DNA of 60,567 nucleotides from an uncultured Alphaproteobacteria bacterium. GTDB lineage: Bacteria; Pseudomonadota; Alphaproteobacteria; Rhodobacterales; Rhodobacteraceae. The stretch is taken from assembly GCA_902530595.1 (NCBI GenBank), contig CACAAX010000008.1, positions 1 through 60,567 on the forward strand. The letters are read 5' to 3'. The position numbers and the translations under genes are program-made. Below the pieces are notes generated by a model. It was given only the letters and a program-made list of their open reading frames with translations, searched no databases and was not told the DNA's origin. Shown one piece after another: positions 1-8,949 of the stretch; position 1 is the stretch's first letter, and the number at the start of each line of letters is the position of its first letter.

Positions 1-1188
1 TGCCTCTCCTATAAGGTATATCCTTGAAATATTTTTCATGCTATCTTGCAGTTGAAAAAAATTATCTTCTTTAGCACGCCCTCCTAAAATCAAATGGACA
101 TTCTTAAAAGTTTTTAGCGCATGTATAGTTGCATCAACATTTGTCGCTTTACTATCGTTAATAAATGCTACGCCTTTAATTTCGTCTACCCATTGACTCC
201 TATGCGCAAGCGGTACAAATCCACTGCACTTGGTTAGTATGCTTTTAGGGGCCATACCGAATGATCTTGCTACTGCATAAACAGTTAAAACGCTTTCCCA
301 CAATCTTAAAAAGCTACCCCCTAAATTTCTCAAATCAAAGGAGTAGACCTGCCGACCCTTTTTCCATTCCGTAATAAAAGATCCTTTTAGACCTACAGCC
401 CATAAATAATTTTTTACATTAAGTTTACTGCTGATCGCTATCATTTTATTCTCTACTGTGTTAAGCCTCTGAAACAAAAACAAACCCTCTGCAGTATCAA
501 TATTAATGACCGACACATCTGTTAAGTTTTCTAGAAATAGTCGTGCTTTAGCATAAAAATAGCCACCAAGCCCTCCATGTCTTTGAAGATGATCTGAGGA
601 GAAATTAATGAACGCAGCGAAATTTGGTGCCAAACATTTTGCTAATTCAATTTGATAAGAAGAGAGTTCAAGGATCCTGATAGAGCCTTCTTTAAGTGGG
701 CTTAGTTCTAAAACAGGTTTACCTATATTACCACCCATTTCTACATCACTAAAAAATTTTGAAAGTACGTGATTAGTCAACGCTGTTGCCGTAGATTTAC
801 CATTTGACCCAGTTATAGCAATAATCTTTGGAGGATCACCGAAAGCTTCATATTCTTCCTGAACATGGTTTGAAAAAAATAGTCCAATATCATTATCTAC
901 TCTTATATTTAATTCATACGCCATCGTAACTATTGGATGTGCCTCTGGGTATAGGTGAGGAACACCCGGGCTCACAACAAGTAAATCCAACTCCCTAATT
1001 ATGTTTTTGTCGTTAAGATCTCTAACAGTGATTCCATCAACCGTTAGGTTATCTCGCTTGTGTTTATCATCATCCCAACAAATTAATAATCCACCTGCTT
1101 TCTGAACTGCCTTGATAACAGACAGGCCAGTCTTTTCAAGGCCTAGAACTCCCACTTTTTTACTTCTTAGGTTTTTTAAATTTATCAT
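1..1188 (-). CDS. murD: UDP-N-acetylmuramoylalanine--D-glutamate ligase (MurD), 3' end beyond window
   Basis: This cytoplasmic Mur ligase adds D-Glu to UDP-MurNAc-L-Ala in peptidoglycan precursor synthesis. I translated it from the minus strand: it starts at ATG 1188 with MINLKNLRSKKVGVLGLEKT and stays open for 396 codons to the window edge. The nucleotide-binding start GVLGLEKTG, the central ATP loop GSNGKST and the Mur-ligase segment HLILGGRAKEDNF are all visible. Family members are usually about 450-470 residues, so only the last 50-70 residues are missing. The start lies 1 nt past the mraY stop codon, so the two are probably translationally coupled in the dcw operon. The identification is firm. 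Confidence 0.95.
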   Translation of the reverse strand, partial: MINLKNLRSKKVGVLGLEKTGLSVIKAVQKAGGLLICWDDDKHKRDNLTVDGITVRDLNDKNIIRELDLLVVSPGVPHLYPEAHPIVTMAYELNIRVDNDIGLFFSNHVQEEYEAFGDPPKIIAITGSNGKSTATALTNHVLSKFFSDVEMGGNIGKPVLELSPLKEGSIRILELSSYQIELAKCLAPNFAAFINFSSDHLQRHGGLGGYFYAKARLFLENLTDVSVINIDTAEGLFLFQRLNTVENKMIAISSKLNVKNYLWAVGLKGSFITEWKKGRQVYSFDLRNLGGSFLRLWESVLTVYAVARSFGMAPKSILTKCSGFVPLAHRSQWVDEIKGVAFINDSKATNVDATIHALKTFKNVHLILGGRAKEDNFFQLQDSMKNISRIYLIGEA

Positions 1189-1189
1189 T

Positions 1190-2275
1190 TTATCTAAGCT
1201 TAAGCGTTGCCATTCCAAGAGCAGCTAGAATGACTGCTATAATCCAGAACCTTATAACTATTTGGGACTCCGACCAACCTAGCTTTTCAAAGTGATGATG
1301 TATCGGTGCCATAAGAAAAACTCTTTTTCCGGTGATCTTAAAAAATAATACTTGAATAATCACAGAAAGTGTCTCAATCACGAATAACCCTCCAACAATC
1401 AATAATACAAGCTCATGTTTAATTGATACCGCTATACAACCAAGTGCTGAACCGAGAGATAATGATCCAGTGTCTCCCATGAAAACTGCAGCAGGAGGGG
1501 CGTTGTACCACAAAAAACCCAAACCACTACCTATTAGGGCCGCAGAAAATATAAGGATTTCACCGCTACCTTTAATATAATGAACATCAAGGTATGAAGA
1601 ATAATCTGCTCTGCCAACAATATAAGCTATAATACCTAACGATGCTCCCGCGATTATAACTGGCATTATGGCCAATCCATCCAATCCATCTGTTAAATTA
1701 ACAGCATTAGCAGAACCAACAATTACAAGCATAGCAAAAGGGAAAAAAAACACTCCCAAAGATACTAAATAGTCTTTGAAAATTGGTAAAGCAAGAGACC
1801 TACTCAAATCATCAAAGTGTTGAATTTGAATGAAGTAAACAGCAATGAAGGCTATCAGAAATCCAAATAGTAATCTCAGGCGGCCTGAAAGACCCCCATA
1901 ACTTCGTTTAACAACCTTGATATAATCATCAATTAATCCAATAAAGCCGAAAGAAAAAGTCACAAAAAGGATAATCCAAACATAATGATTATCTAAGCGG
2001 GCCCACAAAAGAGTAGAGACTGTCACCGCTAGTAGTATAATCACTCCTCCCATTGTGGGAGTACCGGCTTTTTTGATAATATGTTCCTTAGGACCATCCT
2101 CTCTTATTGGCTGTCCCTCCTTTTGCAATTTTTTTAAAAAATTTATACTGTATTTACCAAACGTAAAAAATATTATGAGTGCAGTAAAAAACGCACCCCC
2201 AGCACGAAAAGTTATATAGCGGAATAGATTAAAGACATCACCACCATCTGATAAAAAACTTAAAAAGTATAACAT
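1190..2275 (-). CDS. mraY: Phospho-N-acetylmuramoyl-pentapeptide-transferase (MraY)
   Basis: This inner-membrane enzyme transfers phospho-MurNAc-pentapeptide from UDP to undecaprenyl phosphate, giving lipid I. The 361-residue length is normal for the family. About ten hydrophobic segments are present. Diagnostic motifs are DDYIKVVKRSYGGLSGR near residue 115, NLTDGLDGLA near 193, GDTGSLSLGS near 268 and the histidine motif APIHHHFEKLGW near 325. It starts with ATG and lies 18 nt downstream of murF and 1 nt upstream of murD, in the usual alphaproteobacterial dcw order. Confidence 0.97.
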   Translation of the reverse strand: MLYFLSFLSDGGDVFNLFRYITFRAGGAFFTALIIFFTFGKYSINFLKKLQKEGQPIREDGPKEHIIKKAGTPTMGGVIILLAVTVSTLLWARLDNHYVWIILFVTFSFGFIGLIDDYIKVVKRSYGGLSGRLRLLFGFLIAFIAVYFIQIQHFDDLSRSLALPIFKDYLVSLGVFFFPFAMLVIVGSANAVNLTDGLDGLAIMPVIIAGASLGIIAYIVGRADYSSYLDVHYIKGSGEILIFSAALIGSGLGFLWYNAPPAAVFMGDTGSLSLGSALGCIAVSIKHELVLLIVGGLFVIETLSVIIQVLFFKITGKRVFLMAPIHHHFEKLGWSESQIVIRFWIIAVILAALGMATLKLR

Positions 2276-2293
2276 CCCTGAAACTCTAAACTG

Positions 2294-3709
2294 TTATATG
2301 TTTTTCAATTTGTTAACTATAGTTTTCATTCCCATTGAGAAAGAGCCTTTAATCATTATTATATCGCCGTTTTTAAGTTTATTAACTAAAACATGCTGCA
2401 TTTCTTCTGCAGTCTCAGTCCAAAATCCTCGCTTCGAGTATGGCAACACATCGAAAAGTTTTTTCATTCTAGAGCCTACACAATAAACTTTATCGATTTT
2501 ATCCAATCTTGCAAATTTGGATATGTTTACATGTTCTTGTATCTCAGAAAATCCAAGTTCTAGCATGTCTCCTAATACAGCTATCCTCCTGTAGTACTCA
2601 CCTTTGCCCTTTTTGTTTGTGAAAATAGAGGCTAGTGTTTCTAGAGAGGATTTTACTGAACTAGGATTTGCATTATAGCTCTCATCTATAAGGTGTATAG
2701 CCTCGTTAAAATTACTTGCTTTAAGTTTAACTTCTAAAACTTGGCCTCGCCCCGCCAAAGGAGACCAACTTTGCAAGGCTAAAATCGCTTTAGATAAATC
2801 TAAGTTAAGTGAGGATACAAGTGTCAATAACGCAGCTGCATTTTTCATATAATGCTTTCCAGCAGTTTTAAGCTTTACATTCCATAAATTCTGTTTTTGA
2901 TCTATAACTGTCGAGGCTATGGCGTTCCCTAACACTTCTATAGTGCTGATCCTCACATCACTGCTTTCGTCATCCCCGAATGAAATTACATTGGGACCAA
3001 AATCTCTAACTTTTGCTTTAAGCTGGCTGAATTTTTCAATGCCGCTTGGTATAATTGCCAAACCCCTTTGTGGCTGTCCAGAACAAATGGACGCTTTCTC
3101 CTCAACTATATTATCTAAAGACTTTAGACCTTCAATATGCCCAATTGATACATCAGTTATTATAACGTGATCAGGCTGGACTATATGGGACAATTCGGCA
3201 ATCTCACCTAGACTATTGGTACCGATTTCCACTAAAACGTATTCAGTGTCTATTGGTATAGTGGCTAATGTTAATGAACAACCTAGAATATTATTATAAC
3301 TTTTCTCTGAAAAATGTGTCTTTCCAAACCTGTTAAAAACCATGCCTCCCATATCCTTTGTAGAAGTTTTGCCAGATGTTCCAGTAATACCAATGAAAAT
3401 GGCCTTAGATTGATTTCTAGCACTCTTTGCCATTCTGACTAACGCCTTCATAACATCATCAACAACGAGTAACTTATCATTATCATTCAAACCTTTTGGT
3501 ATTTTACTGACCATGGCAGCTGCTGCACCATTATCAAACGCTGCTTTAACAAAATCATGACCATCTCTTTTCCCTGGCAACGCTATAAATAGATCTCCTT
3601 TATTAATTTTTCTGGTATCAAACGATATACCCTTAGCTTCCCAGAATGATTCACATTTACCTAAGGTAGCAGCCTCTGCTGTAAATTTATTCCATAAAAA
3701 CTCAGTCAA
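2294..3709 (-). CDS. murF: UDP-N-acetylmuramoyl-tripeptide--D-alanyl-D-alanine ligase (MurF)
   Basis: This cytoplasmic ligase joins D-Ala-D-Ala to UDP-MurNAc-tripeptide, the last soluble step before MraY. The 471-residue protein has the ATP loop GTSGKTS at residues 110-116 and a C-terminal Mur-ligase domain with DESYNANPSS and AVLGDMLELG. The start codon is TTG. A GGAG sequence 9 nt upstream supports it, and no in-frame ATG is better placed. It begins 7 nt after the murE stop, so the two are likely coupled. Confidence 0.95.
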   Translation of the reverse strand: MTEFLWNKFTAEAATLGKCESFWEAKGISFDTRKINKGDLFIALPGKRDGHDFVKAAFDNGAAAAMVSKIPKGLNDNDKLLVVDDVMKALVRMAKSARNQSKAIFIGITGTSGKTSTKDMGGMVFNRFGKTHFSEKSYNNILGCSLTLATIPIDTEYVLVEIGTNSLGEIAELSHIVQPDHVIITDVSIGHIEGLKSLDNIVEEKASICSGQPQRGLAIIPSGIEKFSQLKAKVRDFGPNVISFGDDESSDVRISTIEVLGNAIASTVIDQKQNLWNVKLKTAGKHYMKNAAALLTLVSSLNLDLSKAILALQSWSPLAGRGQVLEVKLKASNFNEAIHLIDESYNANPSSVKSSLETLASIFTNKKGKGEYYRRIAVLGDMLELGFSEIQEHVNISKFARLDKIDKVYCVGSRMKKLFDVLPYSKRGFWTETAEEMQHVLVNKLKNGDIIMIKGSFSMGMKTIVNKLKNI

Positions 3710-3716
3710 TTGAAAT

Positions 3717-5198
3717 CTACTCCATTAATTCTATTGCTACACTGGCTTGCTCAAAATCACTAAACGGAAAATAATTATCTCTTACTATTTGTACCTGCTC
3801 ATGACCTTTACCTGCAATTATGACTACATCATCCAGTCGCGCCAATTGAATTGCTGTTGTTATTGCTTCTGCTCGATCTTCAATTTCAATGGCAATTGGG
3901 CAGCTCTCAATAATTTGCTTTCTTATAGATTTAGCATCTTCATAACGAGGATTATCATCTGTCACATAAATTAAATCACAATATTTATATGCAATAGCAC
4001 CCATGGGCTTTCTTTTATCTTTATCTCTTTCTCCACCTGCACCAAATACCAGCACCAACTCACCCTTTGTTAACTCTCTAAGTGTTTCCAAAAGATGCTT
4101 CAAAGCATCAGGAGTATGGGCAAAATCTACATAAACTAGAGCTCCTTTTTTTGTTTTCCCAACAAATTCTAATCTACCCGGAACGGGTTTCAGGGAGTTA
4201 CAAGAATTCACCATATCTTCAAGCTCAAACCCAAATTTTTCACAAGTAAGCAACGCCATTCCAATATTTATTGCCTGAAATGCACCGATTAAATGTGTTT
4301 GAAATACATAAATCACTTTACCTCTGATAATTTCTATAAATTGGATATCTGGTGTACCTCGGGTGACCCTTAGCTTGACGTCCGCTGTATCACTAAAGCC
4401 AATTGTTTCAGTTTTAAAACCCTTATCTTTTGCTTTAGCTAAAAATAATTTTCCATATTCATCGTCAATATTTACAATTATGTTTGTATCCAACCTCAAC
4501 ATATCAAGAATGCTTAACTTTGCATGAAAATATGTTTCCATATCTATATGATAATCCAAGTGATCTTGAGATAAATTAGTAAAGCAGAAAACATTAAACT
4601 CTAAATTTTTTATACGTTGTTGCACTATGGAATGTGATGACACCTCTAAAAGAGCATAATCGGCGCCCTTTAACTTAGCCATTTGCAAAATTCTAGCGAT
4701 AAAAGATTGATCGGGTGTAGTATTACCCGTTCTAAAATTTAAAACCCCGCCAACTCCCAAAGTGCCTACAGTAACACATGAGTTGTTTTTTTTTTCAATA
4801 AGCTGTTGGCTAAAATGCACTACTGATGTTTTTCCATTTGTTCCTGTAACCCCCATAACAAATTTTGGTTTATTCGGATAAAATATTTGACAAAGGTAAT
4901 CAAAAGTAGCTTCGAGGTTTCGGACCAATAGAACGGGTATAGTTAGTTTTAAGTCTTTATCTAATGCAAATTTTAATCCTTCAGGGTCGGTAATAACAAG
5001 GCTGGCACCTCTCTCAATAGCATGATCGCAAAAAAGCACTCCGTGGCTATTTTTTGTGTCACCTGCCTTTGCAAAGAAAATATTTCCTTTTTCAACCCTA
5101 GTTGAATTTGTTTCAATACCCGTGATTTCAGGATCCTTCTCGTTCCATTGCCCATTTCGCTCAATCTCATTGATGTTGAGTTCTGAGAGTTTAGTCAT
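3717..5198 (-). CDS. murE: UDP-N-acetylmuramoyl-L-alanyl-D-glutamate--2,6-diaminopimelate ligase (MurE)
   Basis: It adds the third amino acid of the peptidoglycan stem peptide. The 493-residue protein shows the ATP loop GTNGKTS at about 119-125 and the DNPR motif at 415-418. DNPR is the family signature for meso-diaminopimelate, as opposed to lysine, so the wall is predicted to be DAP-type as in other Gram-negative bacteria. It starts at ATG and is separated from ftsI by 31 nt. It belongs to the minus-strand dcw operon. Confidence 0.96.
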   Translation of the reverse strand: MTKLSELNINEIERNGQWNEKDPEITGIETNSTRVEKGNIFFAKAGDTKNSHGVLFCDHAIERGASLVITDPEGLKFALDKDLKLTIPVLLVRNLEATFDYLCQIFYPNKPKFVMGVTGTNGKTSVVHFSQQLIEKKNNSCVTVGTLGVGGVLNFRTGNTTPDQSFIARILQMAKLKGADYALLEVSSHSIVQQRIKNLEFNVFCFTNLSQDHLDYHIDMETYFHAKLSILDMLRLDTNIIVNIDDEYGKLFLAKAKDKGFKTETIGFSDTADVKLRVTRGTPDIQFIEIIRGKVIYVFQTHLIGAFQAINIGMALLTCEKFGFELEDMVNSCNSLKPVPGRLEFVGKTKKGALVYVDFAHTPDALKHLLETLRELTKGELVLVFGAGGERDKDKRKPMGAIAYKYCDLIYVTDDNPRYEDAKSIRKQIIESCPIAIEIEDRAEAITTAIQLARLDDVVIIAGKGHEQVQIVRDNYFPFSDFEQASVAIELME

Positions 5199-5229
5199 AA
5201 TTCGATACTTCTAAACATCACAAACCTCT

Positions 5230-6912
5230 CTAAAACATCAATGCTTGGTTATCAGGGGTCACATTCATTAAGGGGCCAGTTCTCTCAATTAATTTTTTAA
5301 CCATAGGTACGACAGTGCAACTTGCATATCTACATGGCTCTTGTAGAAGATTATTCTCTGGTTCATCTAAAAAAGCTGCAATAACAAACCTTGGCTCTTG
5401 GAGCGGAAATAGGCCAACAAAATTTGCAACTACCTTGTCTTTTTGATAGCCTTTTTTTTCTAAAGAAATTTTTTCTGCTGTGCCTGTTTTTCCACCAATT
5501 CGATAATATTTGCTTCTCAAAATCCTTGCAGTTCCTCTTTGGTCGGTAACTACTGCTTCTAATAATTTTAGCATTTCATCAGAAGTCGTTTTCTTTAAAA
5601 CTCTAGATCCAGATTGGCTATTATGGTTTTTTTTCAGAATAGTAGGCTCTATATTGAAACCTCCATTCCCCAAGATTGCATAGGCTTTGGCTAAATGTAG
5701 TAAGGAAACCGACATACCGTATCCATAGGATACAGTTGCCAAGGTTATGTCATGCCAATTTTTTGGCAAAATAGGCCGTGTTGTATTTGCTTCTCTTAAT
5801 TCCAGGCGCACAGGCTCCAAAAGCCCTAGTTTAGAGAAAATTTCTTTCAATCCTTTTTCTCCAACCATTAAAGCGAGCCTCGCAGATCCTACATTTGATG
5901 ATCTCACAATTATCTCATAGATAGAACTCTCACTATTAAATTTATACTTATCTTCAATTTTTCTAGAGTTTATTTTAAATGCTCTCGTATCAATTAGGGA
6001 ATCTAGAGTGAATAGATCTTTTTCCAAACCCTGAGCAACTGAGAATATTTTAAAAGTTGATCCCATCTCATAGACCCCTTGAACAACTCTATTAAAATAA
6101 ATACTAGAATCCCTATCTTTTCCAATAACTCCTCTTTCTTTATTAGCATTGAAGTCTGGTGAGGAAGCTAAAGCGACAATTTCACCATTATGTATATTCA
6201 TCATAACAACGCCTCCGGCTTTGGCTCCCATTCTTTTTTGCCATTCTTTCAAAACATTTTCAACTTCTGCTTGGACTGGAAGATCTATAGATAAATGAAT
6301 GGAATGATTCTTTACTTTAGATGAGTTTTTTATCGCTAATTTATTTTCAAAAGCTCTCTCAACACCAGAAATTCCTGAGATTTCAGCATAGTTGACATCA
6401 AACTCATTTACTTTGGTGTAGCCAATTACGTGAGACGCTAACGCTCCATAGGGATAGAAACGATACTCTCTTTTACCAAAATAAATCCCTGGTTGACCGA
6501 GATCAAAAAGCGCTTTTTCTTGCCTTGGTGAAACTATACTTTTCAACCAAAAAAACTTTCGACCATCATTTAATTTATTTAATAATTCAGCTTCATTCAA
6601 ATCAGGAAATATACCTTTTAATCGTTGAGTAACAAGTGACTTTTTCTGGATTTCATCTGGGCGGATATAGACAGAAGCTCCCTCAAGGCTGGTTGCTAAA
6701 ATATTTCCATTCCTGTCTGAAATATTTAATCTGGAATATATTTCTTCCCTCTCTGTATAACTGATATTTTTTTTATTTTCCTTCGACGCCAGAAATGCTA
6801 TCTTCCCGCTGATCAAAGAAAAACCTGCTAATACCATCAAACTAAATAGTATTAGCCTTGATCGAGTTCTGGGATGCTCTGTAAAAAGTTTTACTTTGTT
6901 ACTACTCTTCAT
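5230..6912 (-). CDS. ftsI: Septal peptidoglycan transpeptidase (FtsI, PBP3)
   Basis: This monofunctional class B penicillin-binding protein crosslinks septal peptidoglycan in the periplasm. Of its 560 residues, a short basic cytoplasmic tail precedes a transmembrane anchor at about 19-40. The three transpeptidase motifs are intact: STFK at 285-288 with the acylated serine, SSN at 338-340 and KTG at 475-477. The PBP dimer domain precedes them. The ATG overlaps the end of ftsL by 11 nt, as is common for this pair. Confidence 0.96.
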   Translation of the reverse strand: MKSSNKVKLFTEHPRTRSRLILFSLMVLAGFSLISGKIAFLASKENKKNISYTEREEIYSRLNISDRNGNILATSLEGASVYIRPDEIQKKSLVTQRLKGIFPDLNEAELLNKLNDGRKFFWLKSIVSPRQEKALFDLGQPGIYFGKREYRFYPYGALASHVIGYTKVNEFDVNYAEISGISGVERAFENKLAIKNSSKVKNHSIHLSIDLPVQAEVENVLKEWQKRMGAKAGGVVMMNIHNGEIVALASSPDFNANKERGVIGKDRDSSIYFNRVVQGVYEMGSTFKIFSVAQGLEKDLFTLDSLIDTRAFKINSRKIEDKYKFNSESSIYEIIVRSSNVGSARLALMVGEKGLKEIFSKLGLLEPVRLELREANTTRPILPKNWHDITLATVSYGYGMSVSLLHLAKAYAILGNGGFNIEPTILKKNHNSQSGSRVLKKTTSDEMLKLLEAVVTDQRGTARILRSKYYRIGGKTGTAEKISLEKKGYQKDKVVANFVGLFPLQEPRFVIAAFLDEPENNLLQEPCRYASCTVVPMVKKLIERTGPLMNVTPDNQALMF

Positions 6913-7255
6913 GCGTAATTCCAGTAAGCCTTTTATCTACTAATGCCGTTGATTCATTTTCACTGGATTGACCCCGATATATATCAGAAAACGAAATGAA
7001 ATCATCTGGGTTGATTGGAGTTAATCTTAACTCAGAGAAATAATACTCAGTCAGTTTTCTTAAACGATCGGGACGATTTAAATGAGCCCATTCTGCATTC
7101 AAGATTTTGAAATGTTTATTTGCCGAGAGGATAGACTTTTCAAGCTCTTTTACTCTCTGATAAGCAGCTCGACTGTCATAGTTTATTTTATACGCCCACA
7201 GACCCAGGGCAAAAGTACTTCCTATGAGAGTTCCAATGAGAAGAAACCTCAACAT
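6902..7255 (-). CDS. ftsL: Cell division protein FtsL
   Basis: This small bitopic division protein acts in the FtsQBL complex that activates septal synthesis. I place the start at ATG 7255, giving 117 residues beginning MLRFLLIGTLIGSTFALGLW, a clean N-terminal membrane span. It is followed by a predicted periplasmic coiled coil (residues about 26-60) and the segment LNAEWAHLNRPDRLRKL. That segment is the alphaproteobacterial FtsL signature. The open frame extends upstream to 7390 but would then overlap rsmH heavily. With start 7255 it begins right after the rsmH TGA (7257-7259). The position between rsmH and ftsI supports the call. Confidence 0.88.
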   Translation of the reverse strand: MLRFLLIGTLIGSTFALGLWAYKINYDSRAAYQRVKELEKSILSANKHFKILNAEWAHLNRPDRLRKLTEYYFSELRLTPINPDDFISFSDIYRGQSSENESTALVDKRLTGITHEE

Positions 7256-7256
7256 T

Positions 7257-8231
7257 TCATATACCCAACTCGATCTGTGGAAATTCCATTGTTGCAAAAA
7301 ATCTTGATGGGCTATCTGATACTTTTTTATAAACTCTAAGTTTTGCAGATCTTGCTCTTTTATTTCTATCGAGTTCTTCAATAGTAGCAACCACCGGCTT
7401 TTTATTTACAGGTAAAAGGGATGGAGAAGTTTTAGAGGTTGGTGGACTATACCTGTTTGTCGAAGAATCTTTTCCTGACATTATTTTGCCAAAATCTTTT
7501 ACGATCTTATCCTCAAGGCTATGAAAAGTCACCACAGCTATAATTCCTCCCTTTCTTAATATTTTTTCGGCGAAGACCAAAGCTTTTGATAAATCCTTTA
7601 ATTCATTGTTCACAGCAATTCTAATTGCTTGGAAAGTTTTTGTGGCAGGATCCTTTTTAAAGTTTTTTGGGACTATAGCTCTTATAATCTCTGCTAATTC
7701 AAGTGTAGTATTTATTTTCCTTTTACTTCTTTCTTTAACAATTTTATTTGCAATTTTTCTTGCTTTTCTTTCTTGCCCATAAAAAAAAATCAAATCAGCT
7801 AAAGTAGACTCTGAACAAAGATTTATTATGTCGGAGGCAGTTGGACCAGGTTGATTGCCCATTCTCATATCAAGAGGGCCACTTTCCTTGAATGAAAATC
7901 CCCTTAGAGGATTATCTAAATGCATTGATGAAACACCAAGATCTAAAACAACTCCACAGATATCATCTCTACAAGTAATATCATTATTTTTCTGCATATC
8001 TGCAAAGTTTTGATTGTAAAAATTTATCATATCTCCATATTCATTTTGTATATTCTTGAGGAACACTTTTGTCGAAGAATCCTTATCGATTGCTAAAACT
8101 TTGCCAGCACCATTTTGAAGCAAAGCTCTAGTATAACCCCCAGCTCCAAATGTGCCATCAATCCAACAACCATTAATTGGTGCGACTAAACTTATAAAAT
8201 CGTTAAGTAAAACCGGTTCATGTTTTTGCAA
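7257..8231 (-). CDS. rsmH: 16S rRNA (cytosine1402-N4)-methyltransferase (RsmH/MraW)
   Basis: This SAM-dependent enzyme methylates N4 of C1402 in the decoding site of 16S rRNA. The 324-residue protein begins MQKHEPVLLNDF and carries the SAM-binding motif DGTFGAGGYT near residue 25, DLGVSSMHLD, GFSFKESGPLDMRM and the C-terminal VTFHSLEDKIVK. The start is TTG 8231. The conserved HEPVLL follows directly, and GGGAAG stands a few bases upstream. An ATG at 8221 is out of frame. It follows mraZ by 24 nt. Confidence 0.95.
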   Translation of the reverse strand: MQKHEPVLLNDFISLVAPINGCWIDGTFGAGGYTRALLQNGAGKVLAIDKDSSTKVFLKNIQNEYGDMINFYNQNFADMQKNNDITCRDDICGVVLDLGVSSMHLDNPLRGFSFKESGPLDMRMGNQPGPTASDIINLCSESTLADLIFFYGQERKARKIANKIVKERSKRKINTTLELAEIIRAIVPKNFKKDPATKTFQAIRIAVNNELKDLSKALVFAEKILRKGGIIAVVTFHSLEDKIVKDFGKIMSGKDSSTNRYSPPTSKTSPSLLPVNKKPVVATIEELDRNKRARSAKLRVYKKVSDSPSRFFATMEFPQIELGI

Positions 8232-8255
8232 TATCTTCCCAATCTCCCAAAACTA

Positions 8256-8753
8256 TTAATCTTGCAATTGATCTAATTTCAAAAAAGGGTTTTCATCTTC
8301 TGATAAGTTCTTAAATGATGAGTCCAAGGCGTTAAGTTCATTTTGATAGTTTTTTGGTTCCCATATTTGAAACTTTTCACCCATACCTGCAAATATTGCT
8401 TCATCCCCAATACCAATTTTCTCTTTAAGTCTGTGAGATAGCACAATTCTTCCTGTCTCATCTAGCTGCATATATGTAGATTGGGTATTTATAAATCGCT
8501 CAAGCATTTCTCTGTCTTTTGAAAACCTCGGTAGTTTACTAATAAGTTTGTCAACTTTGCTAATCGAGTTAATAGTATAACCCTCCAAACAACTACCCCT
8601 CACTCCTCCATATACAATTACGAAGTTTGGGGAAGATCCTCTACTGAAGTCCGGATCACCCTCTTCAAGAACACGGCGAAAGGCGGCAGGGACTGAGACA
8701 CGACCTTTAGCATCTACCTTATGTAATGACTCACCTCTAAATCGCCTTATCAA
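8256..8753 (-). CDS. mraZ: Transcriptional regulator MraZ
   Basis: MraZ is an AbrB-fold DNA-binding protein encoded first in dcw clusters; in E. coli it represses its own operon. The 165 residues contain two SpoVT/AbrB-like halves, the first with FRGESLHKVDAKGRVSVPAAFR and the second with QLDETGRIVLSHRL. The start is TTG 8753 (M-IRRFRGES), matching the conserved N-terminus, with a strong GGGGAG ribosome site 7 nt upstream. It probably acts on the periodic ATGG repeat at 8903-8940, although that is inferred. Confidence 0.95.
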   Translation of the reverse strand: MIRRFRGESLHKVDAKGRVSVPAAFRRVLEEGDPDFSRGSSPNFVIVYGGVRGSCLEGYTINSISKVDKLISKLPRFSKDREMLERFINTQSTYMQLDETGRIVLSHRLKEKIGIGDEAIFAGMGEKFQIWEPKNYQNELNALDSSFKNLSEDENPFLKLDQLQD

Positions 8754-8779
8754 TTAAAATCTCCCCAGAGGCCTGATTC

Positions 8780-8808
8780 ACTATCTGTCGTAGTATTCTT
8801 ATTATCAA
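8780..8808 (-). promoter_or_regulatory. Candidate sigma-70 promoter of the mraZ/dcw operon
   Basis: On the minus strand, TTGATA (8808-8803) and GATAGT (8785-8780) are separated by 17 bp. The predicted start point near 8773 would leave a leader of about 20 nt that contains the mraZ ribosome site GGGGAG. The call rests on matches to the consensus and on position only. Confidence 0.4.
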
Positions 8809-8825
8809 GCTGTTGTTGGTTTGGT

Positions 8826-8896
8826 GCAGACGCGATGCCTGTATAAACCTGCTTATTTTCCTTGGAAATTATCCTCATTTTTTTAATCGCGTCTGC
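8826..8896. promoter_or_regulatory. Perfect 11-bp inverted repeat upstream of mraZ
   Basis: GCAGACGCGAT at 8826-8836 is the exact reverse complement of ATCGCGTCTGC at 8886-8896. The arms are GC-rich compared with the AT-rich 49-nt interval between them. It sits between the mraZ promoter candidate and the ATGG repeat, and downstream of rnpB in the direction of its transcription. It may be a looped operator, an RNA structure or a weak attenuator; there is no T-run after it that would make a standard terminator. Confidence 0.5.
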
Positions 8897-8902
8897 CATC
8901 TT

Positions 8903-8940
8903 ATGGGATATCATGGAATTTTATGGAAATCAATGGAAAA
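8903..8940 (+). promoter_or_regulatory. Four direct repeats with 10-bp period, MraZ-box-like
   Basis: The tetranucleotide ATGG occurs at 8903, 8913, 8923 and 8933, exactly one helical turn apart. The first unit reads TGGGA and the other three TGGAA. MraZ is known to bind direct TGGGN-type repeats spaced so that the period is 10 bp. The array lies about 150 bp upstream of mraZ, just beyond the 3' end of rnpB. The repeat words are on the plus strand, so relative to mraZ they run in the opposite sense. The repeat is directly visible; its role as MraZ operator is inferred. Confidence 0.55.
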
Positions 8941-8949
8941 CTTTTTATT

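Noticed and set aside
7256-7390. Longer FtsL start at 7390
   Set aside because: It would overlap the conserved end of rsmH by over 130 nt. The ATG at 7255, right after the rsmH stop, yields the usual short cytoplasmic tail and membrane helix.
8903-8940. Short repeats as a CRISPR array
   Set aside because: The unit is 4 bp on a 10-bp period, with no spacers of usual size and no cas genes.
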